From Blautia schinkii DSM 10518 (GTDB taxonomy: Bacteria > Bacillota > Clostridia > Lachnospirales > Lachnospiraceae), in the NCBI GenBank assembly GCA_000702025.1, contig JNKJ01000007.1:62001-126000 (forward strand): a stretch of DNA of 64,000 bases, written 5' to 3'. Below, piece after piece: positions 8,477 to 16,654 of this stretch (positions are counted from its first letter, which is position 1; every line of letters begins with the position of its first letter). The notes beneath the pieces were generated by a model. The model did not search any database, was not told where the DNA came from, and worked only from the letters and a program-made list of their open reading frames with translations. The position numbers and the translations under genes were made by a program.

Positions 8477-10197
8477 TGGGACGGGAAGAGTATTTAAGGA
8501 AGCTAATGGAGGAAATCAAGGATTTCCCGGAAGAGGATAGGAATCAGATTAAGGAATATTTTGAGGAAATGATTTGTGACAGGATGGAGAACGGTGAGAC
8601 TGAAGAAGAAATCATGCAGGCGATTGGTTCCCCGGAGCAGGCAGGAATGAAGCTGCGCAGTGAGTATGAATCCCGGCCGGAATGCGGTGCGGAGGAGGAT
8701 AAACAAGACGAAAAACAGGAAGAGGCGCAGGAGGAGCAGCGCACATACCGCGATCAGGATTTAGGAAAGCAGTTTTCGGAGAAGATTATGCAGGCTTCGG
8801 AGACGGCTATGCAGATGCTGGAGAAAATCATCCAGGTGCCGGAAAAGATATTATCAGATATTGAAGAGAAACGCAGATCACAGGATATGGGTTCCAGATA
8901 CGGGCAGCAGGGAAGTGCCTTTAGGGGGCGCAGACAGGATGGGACACATGAACCCGACGCAGACAATGTGGTATATGAGCAGGATGTAAAAGATGTACAG
9001 GATGTCGAGGATACGCCCAGCGGCCAGGCGACGCAGACTGGGGTGAATGAGCAGGATGTTCAGGCTGAGGGAAGCGAGCAGAATGCCCAGCCTGAGGTGA
9101 ATGAGCAGAGTTCCCGGGCTGAGGGAAGCGAGCAGAATGCCCAGCCTAAAGTAAATGAGCAGAATTCCCAAGCTGTGGAAAGTGAACAGAGTGTACAGGC
9201 TGAGGAATATGGAAAAAGCTCAGAAAATACCAGACATGAGCAAAACACGCAAACAGAGAAATGTGAGCAGCAGACAAACACAGAGAGAGCGGAGCGGAAG
9301 GTGCAACCCGAGCGGAACGTGCAACCCGAGCCGAACGCGCAATCCGAACGGAACGCCCAGAGTAACGAGTGCCGTCAGGAAACCCAGGATCAGCAGCGTG
9401 AACAGAGCACAACGAATGGAGGATATAAACAGAGTGCAAATCGTGCCGAGTATGGCCAGGATGCGGCTCCTGACGAGCTTCAATTCATCCGGGTGCAGGC
9501 GGAGAACACCAAGATTTATGTGCGGACAGTGAAACGTGACACAGCGCAGGTTCTTTTTCAGCCGCGGGACGGAGTGGATGAAGTTTGGACGAGTGAGGAA
9601 GGCGGCGGATTCACCTTTAATCACCGTATACGCAAGTTCTGGTTTTTCGATGTTTGGGATTTCGGAAGAAGTAAGTGGATTACAGTGGAGATACCTGAGA
9701 ATTACCGCGGCAGGGTGGAGTTGATTACGAAAAACGCTGTGATTCAGGCGGAGAATCTGCGTGGTGTGGAATCTCTGTTGGCGGAGACCAGTAATGCAAG
9801 GATAAATGTGGGCCGGTTGGCAGCGGAACATATCTGGCTGAAAACCTCTAACTCATCGGTTACGGTATCTGAGGCAGCAGGCCAGGAACTTTGGGTGAAA
9901 TCCTCCAATGGGCATGTAAGCCTTGACAATATTCAGTTTACAGAGAACATTGATGTAAAGACATCCAATGCAGCCATTGAGATTTCCGGTGTGAACGGAA
10001 AGAACATCTCTCTGCAGACCTCAAACGGGGCTGTGCGCGGGTGGCTTACCGGAAGTATTGCCGACTATGACATTGAGAGCAGGACCTCCAATGCAAGCAG
10101 CACCCTGCCGACAAATATGCACGTAGGGAAAGGCAAAAAGCTTAAGGTTCGTACCTCTAACGGAAAGATTAATATTAACTTTTCCGAAAACTCGTAA
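8473..10197 (+). CDS. HAAS (DUF1700)-DUF4097 fusion with a repeat linker
   Basis: 574 residues in three parts. Residues about 1-75 form a HAAS/DUF1700-type helical domain (YLRKLMEEI, EEDRNQIKEYFEEM, IGSPEQAGMKL), a signalling module usually encoded next to PadR. Residues about 190-330 are a low-complexity Glu/Gln/Asn linker made of 9- and 6-residue repeats. Residues about 335-574 form a DUF4097-type beta-repeat domain with recurring TSN motifs (ETSNARI, KTSNSS, KSSNGH, KTSNAA, QTSNGA, RTSNAS, RTSNGK). No signal peptide or membrane helix is visible, unlike many relatives that are membrane-bound. The start is ATG 8473, overlapping the PadR stop. The function is unknown; a scaffold or envelope-stress role is only a guess. 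Confidence 0.8.
   Translation: MMGREEYLRKLMEEIKDFPEEDRNQIKEYFEEMICDRMENGETEEEIMQAIGSPEQAGMKLRSEYESRPECGAEEDKQDEKQEEAQEEQRTYRDQDLGKQFSEKIMQASETAMQMLEKIIQVPEKILSDIEEKRRSQDMGSRYGQQGSAFRGRRQDGTHEPDADNVVYEQDVKDVQDVEDTPSGQATQTGVNEQDVQAEGSEQNAQPEVNEQSSRAEGSEQNAQPKVNEQNSQAVESEQSVQAEEYGKSSENTRHEQNTQTEKCEQQTNTERAERKVQPERNVQPEPNAQSERNAQSNECRQETQDQQREQSTTNGGYKQSANRAEYGQDAAPDELQFIRVQAENTKIYVRTVKRDTAQVLFQPRDGVDEVWTSEEGGGFTFNHRIRKFWFFDVWDFGRSKWITVEIPENYRGRVELITKNAVIQAENLRGVESLLAETSNARINVGRLAAEHIWLKTSNSSVTVSEAAGQELWVKSSNGHVSLDNIQFTENIDVKTSNAAIEISGVNGKNISLQTSNGAVRGWLTGSIADYDIESRTSNASSTLPTNMHVGKGKKLKVRTSNGKININFSENS
9043..9366 (+). repeat. In-frame 27-nt and 18-nt tandem repeats in the linker
   Basis: About ten 27-nt units from 9043 encode the pattern x-x-E-Q-x-x-Q-x-E with increasing divergence. 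Four 18-nt units follow at 9295-9312, 9313-9330, 9331-9348 and 9349-9366, encoding variants of RNVQPE. All unit lengths are multiples of three, so the frame is preserved. Confidence 0.85.
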
Positions 10198-10224
10198 ATC
10201 CTAGTCAATTATCAGCGTTCCGGC

Positions 10225-10386
10225 CAGCAGCTTTAACTTTAACATCCTTATTCCCTTTCGATTGACGAAGTGATGGCATGATAGTATACTACATTCATGT
10301 ATTCTCTATGATTAATACGATTAGATGAAACGAGCTTCGGAATCGAGGGTATCCGAAGGGGGAGAAAGGATGTTAAAGTTATGCTG
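10225..10386. repeat. Long inverted repeat bracketing the ZIP promoter and start
   Basis: A perfect 16-bp arm at 10234-10249 (TAACTTTAACATCCTT) is complementary to 10366-10381. After a 4-base bulge, CAGCA (10225-10229) pairs with TGCTG (10382-10386). The 3' arm covers the AAAGG ribosome site and the first base of the ZIP ATG. The loop holds the gene's promoter and a hairpin. Confidence 0.8.
10262..10358 (+). promoter_or_regulatory. ZIP promoter and 5'-leader hairpin
   Basis: TTGACG at 10262-10267 and TATACT at 10285-10290 are separated by 17 bp, a good housekeeping promoter. The leader contains CTTCGGA-N10-TCCGAAG (10335-10358). A GGGGGAGAAAGG ribosome site follows. A six-codon ORF (ATG 10370 to TGA 10387) ends across the ZIP start codon. 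Confidence 0.7.
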
Positions 10387-11211
10387 AATCTAATGATAAT
10401 CACCGCGCTCGCCGGAGTTGCGGGTACGGGACTTGGCGGTGTCATCGGTGCATTGTTCCGCAAGGACTCAAACAGGACTGTGAGTCTATTACTGAGCTTT
10501 GCCGGGGGCGTAATGATCAGTGTGGTCTGTTTTGACCTGATCACGGAGGCAATCGGAACTGAGGTGGGTGTAACCATTGTGGTAATCGGTATTAGTTTGG
10601 GCGTGGCTGTTGTATATCTGCTGAATGCTGTAATTGACAAGCGTACGGACAAAGAGGTTTCTCATATCGACAAGATGCATCCTAAAACTGCTGATGATCT
10701 GGATGAGCTGACCCATGCCAATCATCTCAATGAACATCGCAAAAAAGGGGACTCTCCTTCCTCACTGTTTGTGGCTGGGATTGTCATGGCATGTGCGATT
10801 GCTTTGCACAATGTGCCGGAAGGAATGACGATTGGCGCATCTTTTGCCAGTACGGGAAGTGTGCTTACAGGTGCGTCCCTGATTTTGGCAGTGCTTATCG
10901 GCATGCACAATATTCCTGAGGGCATGGCTGTGGTGGTGCCTTTGGTGAGTGGCGGTATGAATAGAGGTCGTGCGGTGCTGGTCACAGCATTAAGCGGCGC
11001 ACCTACTATGATTGGTGCTGCTTTAGGCTATTGGCTGGGAGATATCGGCCCGCTGGGGCTTGCACTCAGCTTGAGCTTTGCCAGCGGTGCAATGATTTAT
11101 GTGGTATTTGGGGAAATCCTTCCCCAGGCAATACTTATGTACAGAAGCAAGCTGCCCACTTTTGCTGTTACGTTTGGGCTGCTGGTGGGACTGTTGATGA
11201 TTTACGCATAA
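10381..11211 (+). CDS. ZIP-family divalent metal transporter
   Basis: A 276-residue membrane protein with about eight helices. It carries the two ZIP metal-site signatures: HNVPEG in the fourth helix (ALHNVPEGMTIG) and HNIPEG in the fifth (GMHNIPEGMAVV). The loop before them (about residues 88-122) contains several His (SHIDKMHP, THANHLNEH), as expected for metal entry or regulation. ZIP proteins import zinc, iron or manganese; the substrate cannot be told here. The start is ATG 10381, although ATG 10393 is possible. The start region is inside the 3' arm of a long inverted repeat. It has its own promoter and a strong terminator, so it is probably monocistronic. Confidence 0.9.
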   Translation: MLNLMIITALAGVAGTGLGGVIGALFRKDSNRTVSLLLSFAGGVMISVVCFDLITEAIGTEVGVTIVVIGISLGVAVVYLLNAVIDKRTDKEVSHIDKMHPKTADDLDELTHANHLNEHRKKGDSPSSLFVAGIVMACAIALHNVPEGMTIGASFASTGSVLTGASLILAVLIGMHNIPEGMAVVVPLVSGGMNRGRAVLVTALSGAPTMIGAALGYWLGDIGPLGLALSLSFASGAMIYVVFGEILPQAILMYRSKLPTFAVTFGLLVGLLMIYA

Positions 11212-11226
11212 AATCGAAATTATATA

Positions 11227-11278
11227 AAAGTGGCTTTTTCTAATTCCTTTAAAGGAAAATAGAATAGCCGCTTTTTTT
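11227..11278 (+). terminator. Terminator after the ZIP gene
   Basis: The outer stem AAAGTGGCT/AGCCGCTTT has one G-U pair, with an inner TTCCTTTAAAGGAA hairpin and a following T tract (11272-11278). Confidence 0.85.
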
Positions 11279-11297
11279 GTGATTTTTTTAATTTCTA

Positions 11298-11356
11298 TTG
11301 ACAACTCGGAAGTAATGTTGTATTTTATATATGAACATATGAATAATCATTCATAT
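11298..11356 (+). promoter_or_regulatory. Promoter and ArsR/SmtB-like operator of the metal-efflux genes
   Basis: TTGACA (11298-11303) and TATTTT (11321-11326) have a 17-bp spacer. Just downstream, ATATGAAT-AATC-ATTCATAT (11337-11356) is a perfect dyad that resembles CadC/CzrA-type operators. No ArsR-family gene is in the window, so the repressor would be encoded elsewhere. Confidence 0.65.
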
Positions 11357-11379
11357 ATAAAAATCAGGAGGGTATTACC

Positions 11380-11595
11380 ATGAAAAAAACTATTAAATTA
11401 ATTGACCTTGATTGTGCACATTGCGCGGCAAAAATCGAAGAGGCGGTAAAGAAAATTGATGGTGTGAAAAGCTGCAGCGTGAATTTCCTTAGCCAGAAGA
11501 TGGTACTTGAGGCTGAGGACGAGGACTTTCCCCAGGTGCGCAAGGAAGCAGAGAAGCTGATTCGTAAGATTGAACCGGATGTGACCATTCAATAA
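11380..11595 (+). CDS. HMA-domain metal-binding protein (metallochaperone)
   Basis: A 71-residue single heavy-metal-associated domain with the metal site Cys12-x-x-Cys15 (DLDCAHCAAK) and a ferredoxin-like length. The P-type ATPase just downstream lacks the N-terminal HMA domain that its relatives often have, so this free domain probably does the same job in trans and delivers metal to the pump. AspLeuAspCys before the motif is more typical of Zn/Cd domains than of copper ones, which often read GMTCxxC. The start is ATG 11380 behind AGGAGGG. Confidence 0.9.
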   Translation: MKKTIKLIDLDCAHCAAKIEEAVKKIDGVKSCSVNFLSQKMVLEAEDEDFPQVRKEAEKLIRKIEPDVTIQ

Positions 11596-11622
11596 ATGTG
11601 CGGACCATATATCTATGAATAG

Positions 11623-11663
11623 AATGCCTAGAACTACGCATGCAATGCTTAGAATCTACATGC
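11623..11663 (+). repeat. Two 20-21 bp tandem repeats in the spacer
   Basis: Copies of AATGC(C/T)TAGAA at 11623-11643 and 11644-11663, 28 bases after the HMA stop. Each contains TAG. Confidence 0.65.
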
Positions 11664-11717
11664 ACGAAACCAAAGGACGGCCCTGCTTAGAGTGGGAGTT
11701 GTCAGGAAGGAGTTATT

Positions 11718-13616
11718 ATGACAAAGAAACAAAAAAAGAATTTATACAGGATTATTCTGGCAGCAGTATGTTATGTGCTGGCGGCGCTGCTTCCTCTCGA
11801 AGGGCTGGGACGGCTTGCAGCATATCTGGTATGTTATGCTATCATCGGCTGGGATATTGTGTGGAAAGCAGTGAGAAATATTCTGCACGGCCAGGTTTTT
11901 GATGAAAATTTCCTGATGACAGTGGCAACCATTGGAGCCATGTGCTTGGGAGAATATTCCGAAGGCGTGGCAGTGATGCTTTTTTACCAGGTGGGTGAGC
12001 TTTTCCAGTCCTATGCGGTAAGTAAATCCAGGCGTTCTATTGCGGGGCTGATGGATATCCGTCCTGACTATGCGAATGTGATCCGTGACGGAAATGTGGA
12101 GCAGGTGGACCCGGAGGAGGTCATGGTCGGTGAGACGATTGTCGTTAAGCCGGGCGAGAGGATACCCCTTGACGGTGTGATTCTCGAAGGAAACACTACG
12201 CTTGACACTTCTGCGCTTACAGGCGAGTCCATGCCGCGTGAGGCAGGAACCGGTGCGGATGTGATCAGCGGCTGCATTAACCAGTCCGGAAGCATCCGTG
12301 TCACTGTTTCCAAGGAATACGGCGAATCCACAGTTGCCAGAATCCTCGACCTGGTAGAGAATTCAAGCAGTAAAAAATCGAAATCAGAGAACTTCATCAC
12401 GAGATTTGCGAAATATTATACTCCGGCTGTGGTCATCGCTGCCGCTGTGCTTGCGGTGCTCCCACCGCTCATCCTTGGCGGCGGATTTGCCATGTGGATA
12501 CAGAGAGCGCTGACATTCCTCGTAATCTCTTGCCCATGTGCGCTTGTAATCTCCGTACCGTTAAGCTTTTTCGGCGGTATCGGCGGAGCATCGAAATGCG
12601 GTGTGCTTGTGAAGGGCAGCAACTACCTGGAGGCGCTGGCGCGTACGGAGACAGTAGTTTTTGACAAAACAGGAACACTTACGAAGGGAAGCTTTGCAGT
12701 GACCGGGATTTATCCTTACGAAAATTCCGGAATCTCAAGAGAGGAGCTGCTCGAGCTTGCTGCTTATGCGGAGAATGACTCTAGCCATCCAATTTCCCGC
12801 TCTATTAAAAATGCATACGGAAAATCCATGGATGCCTCGAGAATCGGAAGCGTGACCGAGATTGCGGGACGCGGTGTTTCTGTGGAAGTGGACGGCAGTA
12901 CCGTACTGGCAGGAAACGAGAAGCTCATGAAGCAGTCCCATATTGACTTCCGGCCTGTTGAGGATACAGGAACGGTAGTGTATGTGGCAAGGGATGGTGC
13001 TTATATCGGCGCGCTGCTTATTGAGGATGAAGTGAAAGAGGATTCCGCACAGGCAATCCAAAGCCTGAAAGAGTGTGGTGTGAAAAAGACTGTGATGCTT
13101 ACAGGAGATTCCCGTAAGGTTGCAAAGAAGGTTGCTTCGCAGTTAGGTTTAGACGAGGTATATGCGGAGCTGCTTCCTGCTGATAAGGTCGTGCGTATGG
13201 AGTCATTGATGAAGAAAACAGGTGAAAAGGGTAAGCTGGCTTTTGTCGGAGACGGTATTAATGATGCACCTGTGCTCGCCCGTGCGGATATCGGTATCGC
13301 CATGGGAGGATTAGGCTCCGACGCGGCGATTGAGGCGGCAGACATTGTAATCATGACAGACGAACCGTCAAAAATCGCCACAGCCATTGCTATTTCCGAA
13401 AAAACCCTGCGCATTGTACACCAGAATATTGTGTTTGCGCTGGGCGTCAAGGCAGTCGTGCTGCTGCTGGGCGCGTTAGGCTTTGCGTCTATGTGGGCGG
13501 CTGTGTTTGCGGATGTGGGAGTGTCGGTGATTGCCATACTCAATGCCATACGTGCGTTGCGGGTGAAAGAGCAGCAGAGGCAGGAGGAATTTGTGAAGGT
13601 TAGTACAGCGATGTGA
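11718..13616 (+). CDS. P1B-type Zn2+/Cd2+-exporting ATPase
   Basis: 632 residues. The membrane metal site is Cys272-Pro-Cys274, the phosphorylated Asp316 lies in DKTGTLTKG, TGES marks the actuator domain, and GDGINDAP marks the hinge. The last helix contains ADVGVSVIAILNAIR, where an Asp is typical of Zn/Cd/Pb pumps (ZntA/CadA type), while copper pumps carry other residues. There is no N-terminal HMA domain; the separate HMA gene upstream probably supplies it. The start is ATG 11718 behind AGGAAGGAG. With the CadC-like operator upstream this forms a metal-detoxification operon ended by a strong hairpin. Confidence 0.93.
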   Translation: MTKKQKKNLYRIILAAVCYVLAALLPLEGLGRLAAYLVCYAIIGWDIVWKAVRNILHGQVFDENFLMTVATIGAMCLGEYSEGVAVMLFYQVGELFQSYAVSKSRRSIAGLMDIRPDYANVIRDGNVEQVDPEEVMVGETIVVKPGERIPLDGVILEGNTTLDTSALTGESMPREAGTGADVISGCINQSGSIRVTVSKEYGESTVARILDLVENSSSKKSKSENFITRFAKYYTPAVVIAAAVLAVLPPLILGGGFAMWIQRALTFLVISCPCALVISVPLSFFGGIGGASKCGVLVKGSNYLEALARTETVVFDKTGTLTKGSFAVTGIYPYENSGISREELLELAAYAENDSSHPISRSIKNAYGKSMDASRIGSVTEIAGRGVSVEVDGSTVLAGNEKLMKQSHIDFRPVEDTGTVVYVARDGAYIGALLIEDEVKEDSAQAIQSLKECGVKKTVMLTGDSRKVAKKVASQLGLDEVYAELLPADKVVRMESLMKKTGEKGKLAFVGDGINDAPVLARADIGIAMGGLGSDAAIEAADIVIMTDEPSKIATAIAISEKTLRIVHQNIVFALGVKAVVLLLGALGFASMWAAVFADVGVSVIAILNAIRALRVKEQQRQEEFVKVSTAM

Positions 13617-13624
13617 GGTTTTAT

Positions 13625-13663
13625 CCGCTGCAGAACGAAGGTATTTGTTCTGCAGCGGTTTTT
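13625..13663 (+). terminator. Terminator after the metal ATPase
   Basis: A perfect 12-bp stem CCGCTGCAGAAC/GTTCTGCAGCGG with a 10-base loop, followed by T5. Confidence 0.92.
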
Positions 13664-13845
13664 ATTTAAATTCGGTTATCCTGCCTGTAGTAGGGGTATG
13701 ACTGTTTATATAATTTCATTTCAATCTTTATCACTTTTTGCAATTCATTTTTAAACACATTCTGTTCGTCAAAAAAAGAATTAACAAAAATCCCATAAAT
13801 AATATGTTAAAAACACACAAATTTCAGAAAACTATAAAAATACAT

Positions 13846-13905
13846 TTGACAAATGGCGGCTACATACATATAATGTGAGTTAAGAAAACGTTTGCGCAAA
13901 CGTTT
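13846..13905 (+). promoter_or_regulatory. Promoter and LacI-type operator of the GH172 operon
   Basis: A consensus promoter TTGACA (13846-13851), 17-bp spacer, TATAAT (13869-13874). The perfect 20-bp palindrome with core AACGTTTGCGCAAACGTT (13887-13904, one more paired base each side) lies around the transcription start, the place for a repressor. The LacI-type regulator at the end of the cluster (22273) is the obvious candidate. The stretch 13667-13845 is AT-rich, and I see nothing else in it. Confidence 0.85.
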
Positions 13906-13954
13906 CGATGAGAAACGATAAAAAATTATAAAAAACCAGTATAAAGGAGAGCAT

Positions 13955-15301
13955 ATGAGAGAGAACCAAATGACTTTTCTAAAAAACCTAACTACAATTT
14001 CTGAGGCAAGAAGTGCAAGAGCATCAAGCTGGGACCAGAGCGGCAGAAATAAGGACTATTGGCTGATCAACCCGGGAAAAACCGCAACCATAGCGGAGAT
14101 TGATGGCCCGGGATGCATTAATCATATTTGGATGACGACATTCTGCCGTAAAATCATCGGCCCCAGCATCCAGGACCCGGTCCTGGGGGCAAATGTGGCC
14201 CCGGTAACGGAGATGGAAAACGCGATTGGGGTCAATTGGGAAATTAATGACCCAGATTACTACCGTAAGGTACTGATCAAGATGACCTGGGAGGATCAGG
14301 AAGGACCAAGTGTGCTGACACCTTTGGGAGATTTTTTCTGTATTGGGCATTCCATGCCGGCCAGCTTTTCATCAATACCATTCCATATTTCTTCCAGGCC
14401 ACAGGAAGAATGCACATTCGGCGGCACAGCGTCCATGAACTGCTATCTTCCCATGCCGTTTAACAGCAAAGCGAAGATTGAGATAATCAACGAGAATGAC
14501 CGTCCCCTTGGCTTGTTCTTCCATATAGATTATGAGATTTATAAGGAAAAAATGGAGAATTTGGCTTACTTCCATGCAAAATGGCACAGAGAGAAGCCGT
14601 GTGACGGATGGGGCGCCGACCTGGCGGTGAACACGCCGGAGGTAAACAGCGTACCGAATCTTGACGGTGCGGAAAACTATGTATTTTTAGATGTAGAGGG
14701 AAAAGGACATTTTGTGGGATGCAATCTTTCGGTTGCACACTTCCAGGGCTCCTGGTGGGGCGAGGGAGACGATATGATATTTATTGATGGCGAGGAATAC
14801 CCAAGCATCAATGGTACAGGCAGCGAAGATTACTTTAATCATGCATGGGGCATGCAGAAGAATACTTCTCTTTACAGCGGAACTATTATCCATGAGACAA
14901 CAGTCCAGGGCTATCAGGTGTCTTACCGTTTCCATATCACAGACCCTATACACTTTGACAAGCATATCAAGGTTACTATGGAGCATGGACATGCGAATCA
15001 TCTGTCTGACGACTGGGCTTCAACCGCCTATTGGTATCAGACGCTTCCCTCTGCTCCTGTGTCAATCCAGCCCGTGGAGGAGAGGATTGCACTTAAGAAA
15101 ATACAGGAAGTTCCGCAGGCTAAGCCCTTCCCTATGGATGAAAATATGAAGGCGGCAAAAGAGACATCAGCAAAACGGCACGAGGAATTTATGAAAGAAA
15201 AGCAGCATCAAATAGATCTCAACGCGGCACGTACAGCAGAGTCAGAGAACGGTAATTATCAATTGGCAAAAAAAGTTTGGGAAGAATATCAGCAAAAATA
15301 A
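13955..15301 (+). CDS. GH172 (DUF2961) family glycosidase, copy 1
   Basis: A 448-residue DUF2961 protein, now family GH172, whose known members act on fructofuranosides and arabinofuranosides. The conserved block EYPSINGTGSEDYF is present, and Glu291 in it is a likely catalytic acid. Other family features are the N-terminal ARASSWDQSGRNKDYW-type stretch and the HIWMTT segment. There is no signal peptide, so it would act on imported substrate. It is the first gene of an operon with a binding protein, two permeases, a second GH172 and an (alpha/alpha)6-type enzyme. A C-terminal Lys/Glu-rich tail (about residues 390-448) extends past the core. The exact linkage is unknown. Confidence 0.85.
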   Translation: MRENQMTFLKNLTTISEARSARASSWDQSGRNKDYWLINPGKTATIAEIDGPGCINHIWMTTFCRKIIGPSIQDPVLGANVAPVTEMENAIGVNWEINDPDYYRKVLIKMTWEDQEGPSVLTPLGDFFCIGHSMPASFSSIPFHISSRPQEECTFGGTASMNCYLPMPFNSKAKIEIINENDRPLGLFFHIDYEIYKEKMENLAYFHAKWHREKPCDGWGADLAVNTPEVNSVPNLDGAENYVFLDVEGKGHFVGCNLSVAHFQGSWWGEGDDMIFIDGEEYPSINGTGSEDYFNHAWGMQKNTSLYSGTIIHETTVQGYQVSYRFHITDPIHFDKHIKVTMEHGHANHLSDDWASTAYWYQTLPSAPVSIQPVEERIALKKIQEVPQAKPFPMDENMKAAKETSAKRHEEFMKEKQHQIDLNAARTAESENGNYQLAKKVWEEYQQK

Positions 15302-15320
15302 ATGAAGGAGGATTTTGACT

Positions 15321-16577
15321 ATGAAGATGAAGAGATTGGCGGCAGCAGGAATGGCAGCCTTGATGGTAATGACAACAACAGCAGGTGCGGTTACCGTAAG
15401 AGCAGAAGCCGAGGAACCGGTAACTTTAAAGTTCTGGACCTTTCAGGCAGGGGAAGAGGCAACATATCTGGAAAAATTTGTACAGGAATGGAATGATACA
15501 CATGACAGCGTAAAGGTAGAGCAGACAGTCGTAAATCAGTCTGACTATATTACCACACTGATACCTACAGCATACGCGAACGGCGAGGCGCCGGATGTTT
15601 TATTCGTAGAGCCGGCAACATTTAAGAAGTACGCTGGAAAAGGAATGCTGGCGGATTTGTCGCCTTATTATACTGAGGAATTGAAGGCGGACATTCTTCC
15701 CTCTGCGCTTGAAGCTTCCACTTATGACGGAAAGCAGATGGCACTTCCATATGAGATGGAGACACTGGGGCTTTTCTATAATATAGATATGCTTGAGGAG
15801 GCGGGAGTGGAGCCGCCACAGACCTGGGATGAGCTGTATGAAGCGGCAAAGAAGCTTACGACCGATGATGTTTATGGGCTTGTATTACCGGTGGAAAAGA
15901 CTGGATATACCTTGTTTAATTTCTGGCCGTTTGTATGGATGGCCGGTGCAGATATCCTCAATGAGGATGATTCACAGTGTCTTGTAGACTCAGAAGAAAT
16001 GGCAACGGCACTGGATTACTGGGGAAGATTTTACCAGGAGGGATTATCTCCCAGTTCTCTGCAGATTGGGCCGTATGATATCGGTAATGTAGGAACAGGC
16101 ATGGCAGCTATGCAGGTTTCCGGTACATATGTCATTAATGCCGCAGAATCTACATATGGCGATGTCAATATCGGAGTTGTTCCGCTTCCGCATCCTGAGG
16201 GGAAAGAGTCTATTACAGTAGCAGGCGGACAGAGACTGGCTGTGAATGCACAATCTGAACATGTGAAAGAGGCTGCCGAATTCATTTTCTGGTTATTCGG
16301 AGATGAGGATACCACACGTCTTACCGAGTGGACAACAAAGGCTAAATTTGCATATCCCGCAAGACAGTCTGTTATTGACGGCAATAAAGACATTTTTGAG
16401 GAGGGCCTCCGAAAAACCTTTACCGAATTTTATGGAACTGCTAAACCGGAACCAAGCTATTCCGCAGAAGTTACAGATGCGCTCAGCGATATGCTGCAGG
16501 GAGTTATGTTTGGAGGAAGCACGGGAGCCGAGGCAGCGGCAGCGGCAAAGGAAACAATTGATTCTGCTTTGAACTGA
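15321..16577 (+). CDS. Sugar ABC transporter substrate-binding protein (family 1)
   Basis: A 419-residue extracellular binding protein of the MalE/UgpB class for oligosaccharides. The N-terminus is a signal peptide (positive start, hydrophobic core, cleavage predicted after VRA near residue 28), but there is no cysteine for lipid attachment. The mature part starts with EEPVTLKFW and shows the family pattern APDVLFVEPATFKKY and GTGMAAMQVSGTYV. The start is ATG 15321 behind AAGGAGG; the frame is open to a TTG at 15315. It precedes the two permeases. A hairpin between it and the first permease probably keeps its mRNA more abundant. No ATPase is in the operon, so a shared MsmK-type ATPase is likely. 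Confidence 0.9.
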   Translation: MKMKRLAAAGMAALMVMTTTAGAVTVRAEAEEPVTLKFWTFQAGEEATYLEKFVQEWNDTHDSVKVEQTVVNQSDYITTLIPTAYANGEAPDVLFVEPATFKKYAGKGMLADLSPYYTEELKADILPSALEASTYDGKQMALPYEMETLGLFYNIDMLEEAGVEPPQTWDELYEAAKKLTTDDVYGLVLPVEKTGYTLFNFWPFVWMAGADILNEDDSQCLVDSEEMATALDYWGRFYQEGLSPSSLQIGPYDIGNVGTGMAAMQVSGTYVINAAESTYGDVNIGVVPLPHPEGKESITVAGGQRLAVNAQSEHVKEAAEFIFWLFGDEDTTRLTEWTTKAKFAYPARQSVIDGNKDIFEEGLRKTFTEFYGTAKPEPSYSAEVTDALSDMLQGVMFGGSTGAEAAAAAKETIDSALN

Positions 16578-16585
16578 ACTGGGAT

Positions 16586-16609
16586 GGGCAGGTTCTCCGG
16601 AACCTGCCC
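16586..16609 (+). promoter_or_regulatory. Intra-operon hairpin after the binding-protein gene
   Basis: A perfect 10-bp stem GGGCAGGTTC/GAACCTGCCC with loop TCCG and no T tract. It probably stabilises the upstream mRNA or causes partial termination rather than ending the operon. Confidence 0.7.
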
Positions 16610-16654
16610 GATATATTTCACACTGTGAACACTTTGCATGAAAGGATAATATCC

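Noticed and set aside
10234..10381. NiCo (czcD) or Mn riboswitch in the ZIP leader
   Set aside because: The leader has one short hairpin but not the conserved junction sequences of these classes, so only the inverted repeat is reported.
10234..10381. Miniature transposable element with 16-bp terminal repeats
   Set aside because: No target-site duplication and no second copy in the window. Kept only as an alternative explanation.
10370..10387. Six-codon ORF with the ZIP ribosome site (MLKLC) as a regulatory leader peptide
   Set aside because: Too short to support, and its stop overlaps the ZIP start by chance-level sequence. Mentioned only with the promoter.
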